Positions 63,136 through 64,000 of a DNA stretch of 64,000 nt are shown here, in pieces. The notes beneath the pieces are model-generated. The model worked only from the letters and a program-made list of their open reading frames with translations, was not told where the DNA came from and searched no databases. How positions within the stretch are numbered: position 1 is the first letter of the stretch; each line of letters opens with the position of its first letter. The stretch lies in assembly GCF_014836845.1 (NCBI RefSeq), contig NZ_JACSQA010000003.1:1-64000 (forward strand), written 5' to 3'. The translations under genes and the position numbers were made by a program. Origin of the DNA: Ureibacillus galli (lineage in GTDB: Bacteria > Bacillota > Bacilli > Bacillales_A > Planococcaceae).

Positions 63136-64000
63136 TTATTTTTCAGGTTGTTCCGGAACTTTAACTGTACCGTCGATAATTTGTTGTTTGTACTCTTCAA
63201 CTTTCGCTAAAGTTTCTTCAGAGATTGCACCACGAGAATCAGCTAAGTCAACACCTTCGTCAGCTAAACCGTAAGTGATTGTTTGTCCACCAGGGAATTT
63301 TCCTTCTTGCGCTAATTTTGCAACTTCTTGAGCTGCAACGTCAACACGTTTTAATACAGAAGTTAATACAACGTTTGTTGAATCATCCACTTTACCTTCT
63401 TCGTATTGGTCACGGTCAACACCGATTACCCATACGTTAGCATTAGGATCTTTTTGTTTACGTTCTTTTGCTTCTGTGAATAAACCGTTACCTACACCAC
63501 CAGCTGCATGGAAGATAATGTCTGCACCAGAATCATACATTCTTTTTGCAATTTGTTGACCTTTTGCTGCATCAGTGAAGCTTTCAGCATATTCAACATC
63601 CACTTTAATATTAGGGTCAACCGCTGCTACACCTGCTTCGAAACCAGCTTGGAATCCTCCGATAATTTCACCCGTTACACCACCGATGAAACCAACTTTA
63701 CCAGTTTTTGTTTCTAAAGCTGCTGCTACACCTGCAAGGTAAGATGCTTCGTTTGCACGGAACATAATTGAAGCTACGTTTTCTTTGTCTGGAACTACTT
63801 CGTCAATAATAGCAATTTTTGCATCAGGTTGTTGATCAGCAACTTCTGCTACCGCATTATGTAATGCGAAACCAACTGCAAATACTAAATCAAAGTCACG
63901 ACGAATTAAGCTATTTAAGTTTGTTACATAATCAGATTCTTGAGCAGATTGTAGGTAGTCAAAACCACCATCACCTTTTTTCAAGCCATTTTCTTCACCG
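63136..64000 (-). CDS. nupN: nucleoside-binding lipoprotein (BMP family, NupN-like), 5' end outside the window
   Basis: The frame stays open to the right edge (it enters as GEENGLKKGDGGFDYL), so the signal peptide and lipobox lie beyond 64000. The visible 288 residues hold the basic-membrane-protein fold with FAVGFALHNAVAEVADQQPD, YLAGVAAALETKTGKVGFIGG, FHAAGGVGNGLF and VIGVDRDQYEEG, the last being part of the nucleoside-binding pocket. It is the substrate-binding subunit of the importer encoded downstream. A hairpin follows the stop. Confidence 0.93.
   Translation of the reverse strand, partial: GEENGLKKGDGGFDYLQSAQESDYVTNLNSLIRRDFDLVFAVGFALHNAVAEVADQQPDAKIAIIDEVVPDKENVASIMFRANEASYLAGVAAALETKTGKVGFIGGVTGEIIGGFQAGFEAGVAAVDPNIKVDVEYAESFTDAAKGQQIAKRMYDSGADIIFHAAGGVGNGLFTEAKERKQKDPNANVWVIGVDRDQYEEGKVDDSTNVVLTSVLKRVDVAAQEVAKLAQEGKFPGGQTITYGLADEGVDLADSRGAISEETLAKVEEYKQQIIDGTVKVPEQPEK

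Noticed and set aside
1..64000. CRISPR array, tRNA or rRNA genes
   Set aside because: No regularly spaced short repeats with unique spacers, no cas-like genes, and no recognisable tRNA or rRNA sequence by eye.

Overview
The window comes from an AT-rich, endospore-forming Gram-positive bacterium of the order Bacillales. The gene content and order (nupNOPQ-like, ymfF, ymfH, ymfI, ymfJ, ymfK, rodZ/ymfM, pgsA, cinA, recA, rny ... ymdB, spoVS, korAB) match the recA region of Bacillus and Lysinibacillus/Planococcaceae relatives. I favour the Lysinibacillus/Ureibacillus side but cannot fix the species. Almost everything lies on the minus strand, and many starts are TTG or GTG with good Shine-Dalgarno sites. 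No tRNA, rRNA or CRISPR array was seen.

Layout from the right, in the direction of transcription: a purine-nucleoside ABC importer (about 59.3-64.0 kb, lipoprotein cut by the window edge); an MFS transporter; the ymfF-ymfH-ymfI-ymfJ-ymfK-rodZ-pgsA-cinA-recA core (48.4-57.3 kb), with a LexA box and sigma-A promoter at recA; and rny with its own strong promoter. In B. subtilis and relatives rny is followed almost at once by ymdB. Here about 39 kb of accessory DNA separates them (7.6-46.3 kb).

The accessory block is a polysaccharide locus. It has an LCP ligase, an Eis-type acetyltransferase, a Wzz-like adaptor, a BY-kinase, a PHP phosphatase, pgi, galU, ugd, an initiating sugar transferase, fcl, gmd, a bifunctional-looking manC, galE, pgcA, a TagA/WecG glycosyltransferase, two GT4 and three GT2 glycosyltransferases, a Wzy-like polymerase, a TupA-like ATP-grasp protein, a Wzx flippase and a FemAB/GNAT-like protein. 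The nucleotide-sugar genes would supply GDP-mannose, GDP-fucose, UDP-glucose, UDP-galactose and UDP-glucuronate, a colanic-acid-like palette.

A polymorphic-toxin island sits inside the sugar locus (about 24.6-28.9 kb): an EndoU nuclease toxin with a helical secretion-type N-terminus, a CdiI-like immunity gene, a displaced and broken second toxin C-terminus carrying a copy of the first toxin's linker, its probable immunity gene, a third toxin/immunity remnant, and a decayed IS3-family transposase.

Left of the sugar locus are a phage-baseplate-like/beta-helix protein (9.1-11.3 kb), a SigH-like sigma factor, and a divergent ComK-family regulator, together a possible competence control pair. Then come ymdB, spoVS, a two-gene zinc-ribbon membrane module (TcaA/YvbJ-like) bracketed by an 80-bp direct repeat that copies the spoVS 3' end and terminator, the 2-oxoacid:ferredoxin oxidoreductase genes, and a small secreted protein of unknown role.
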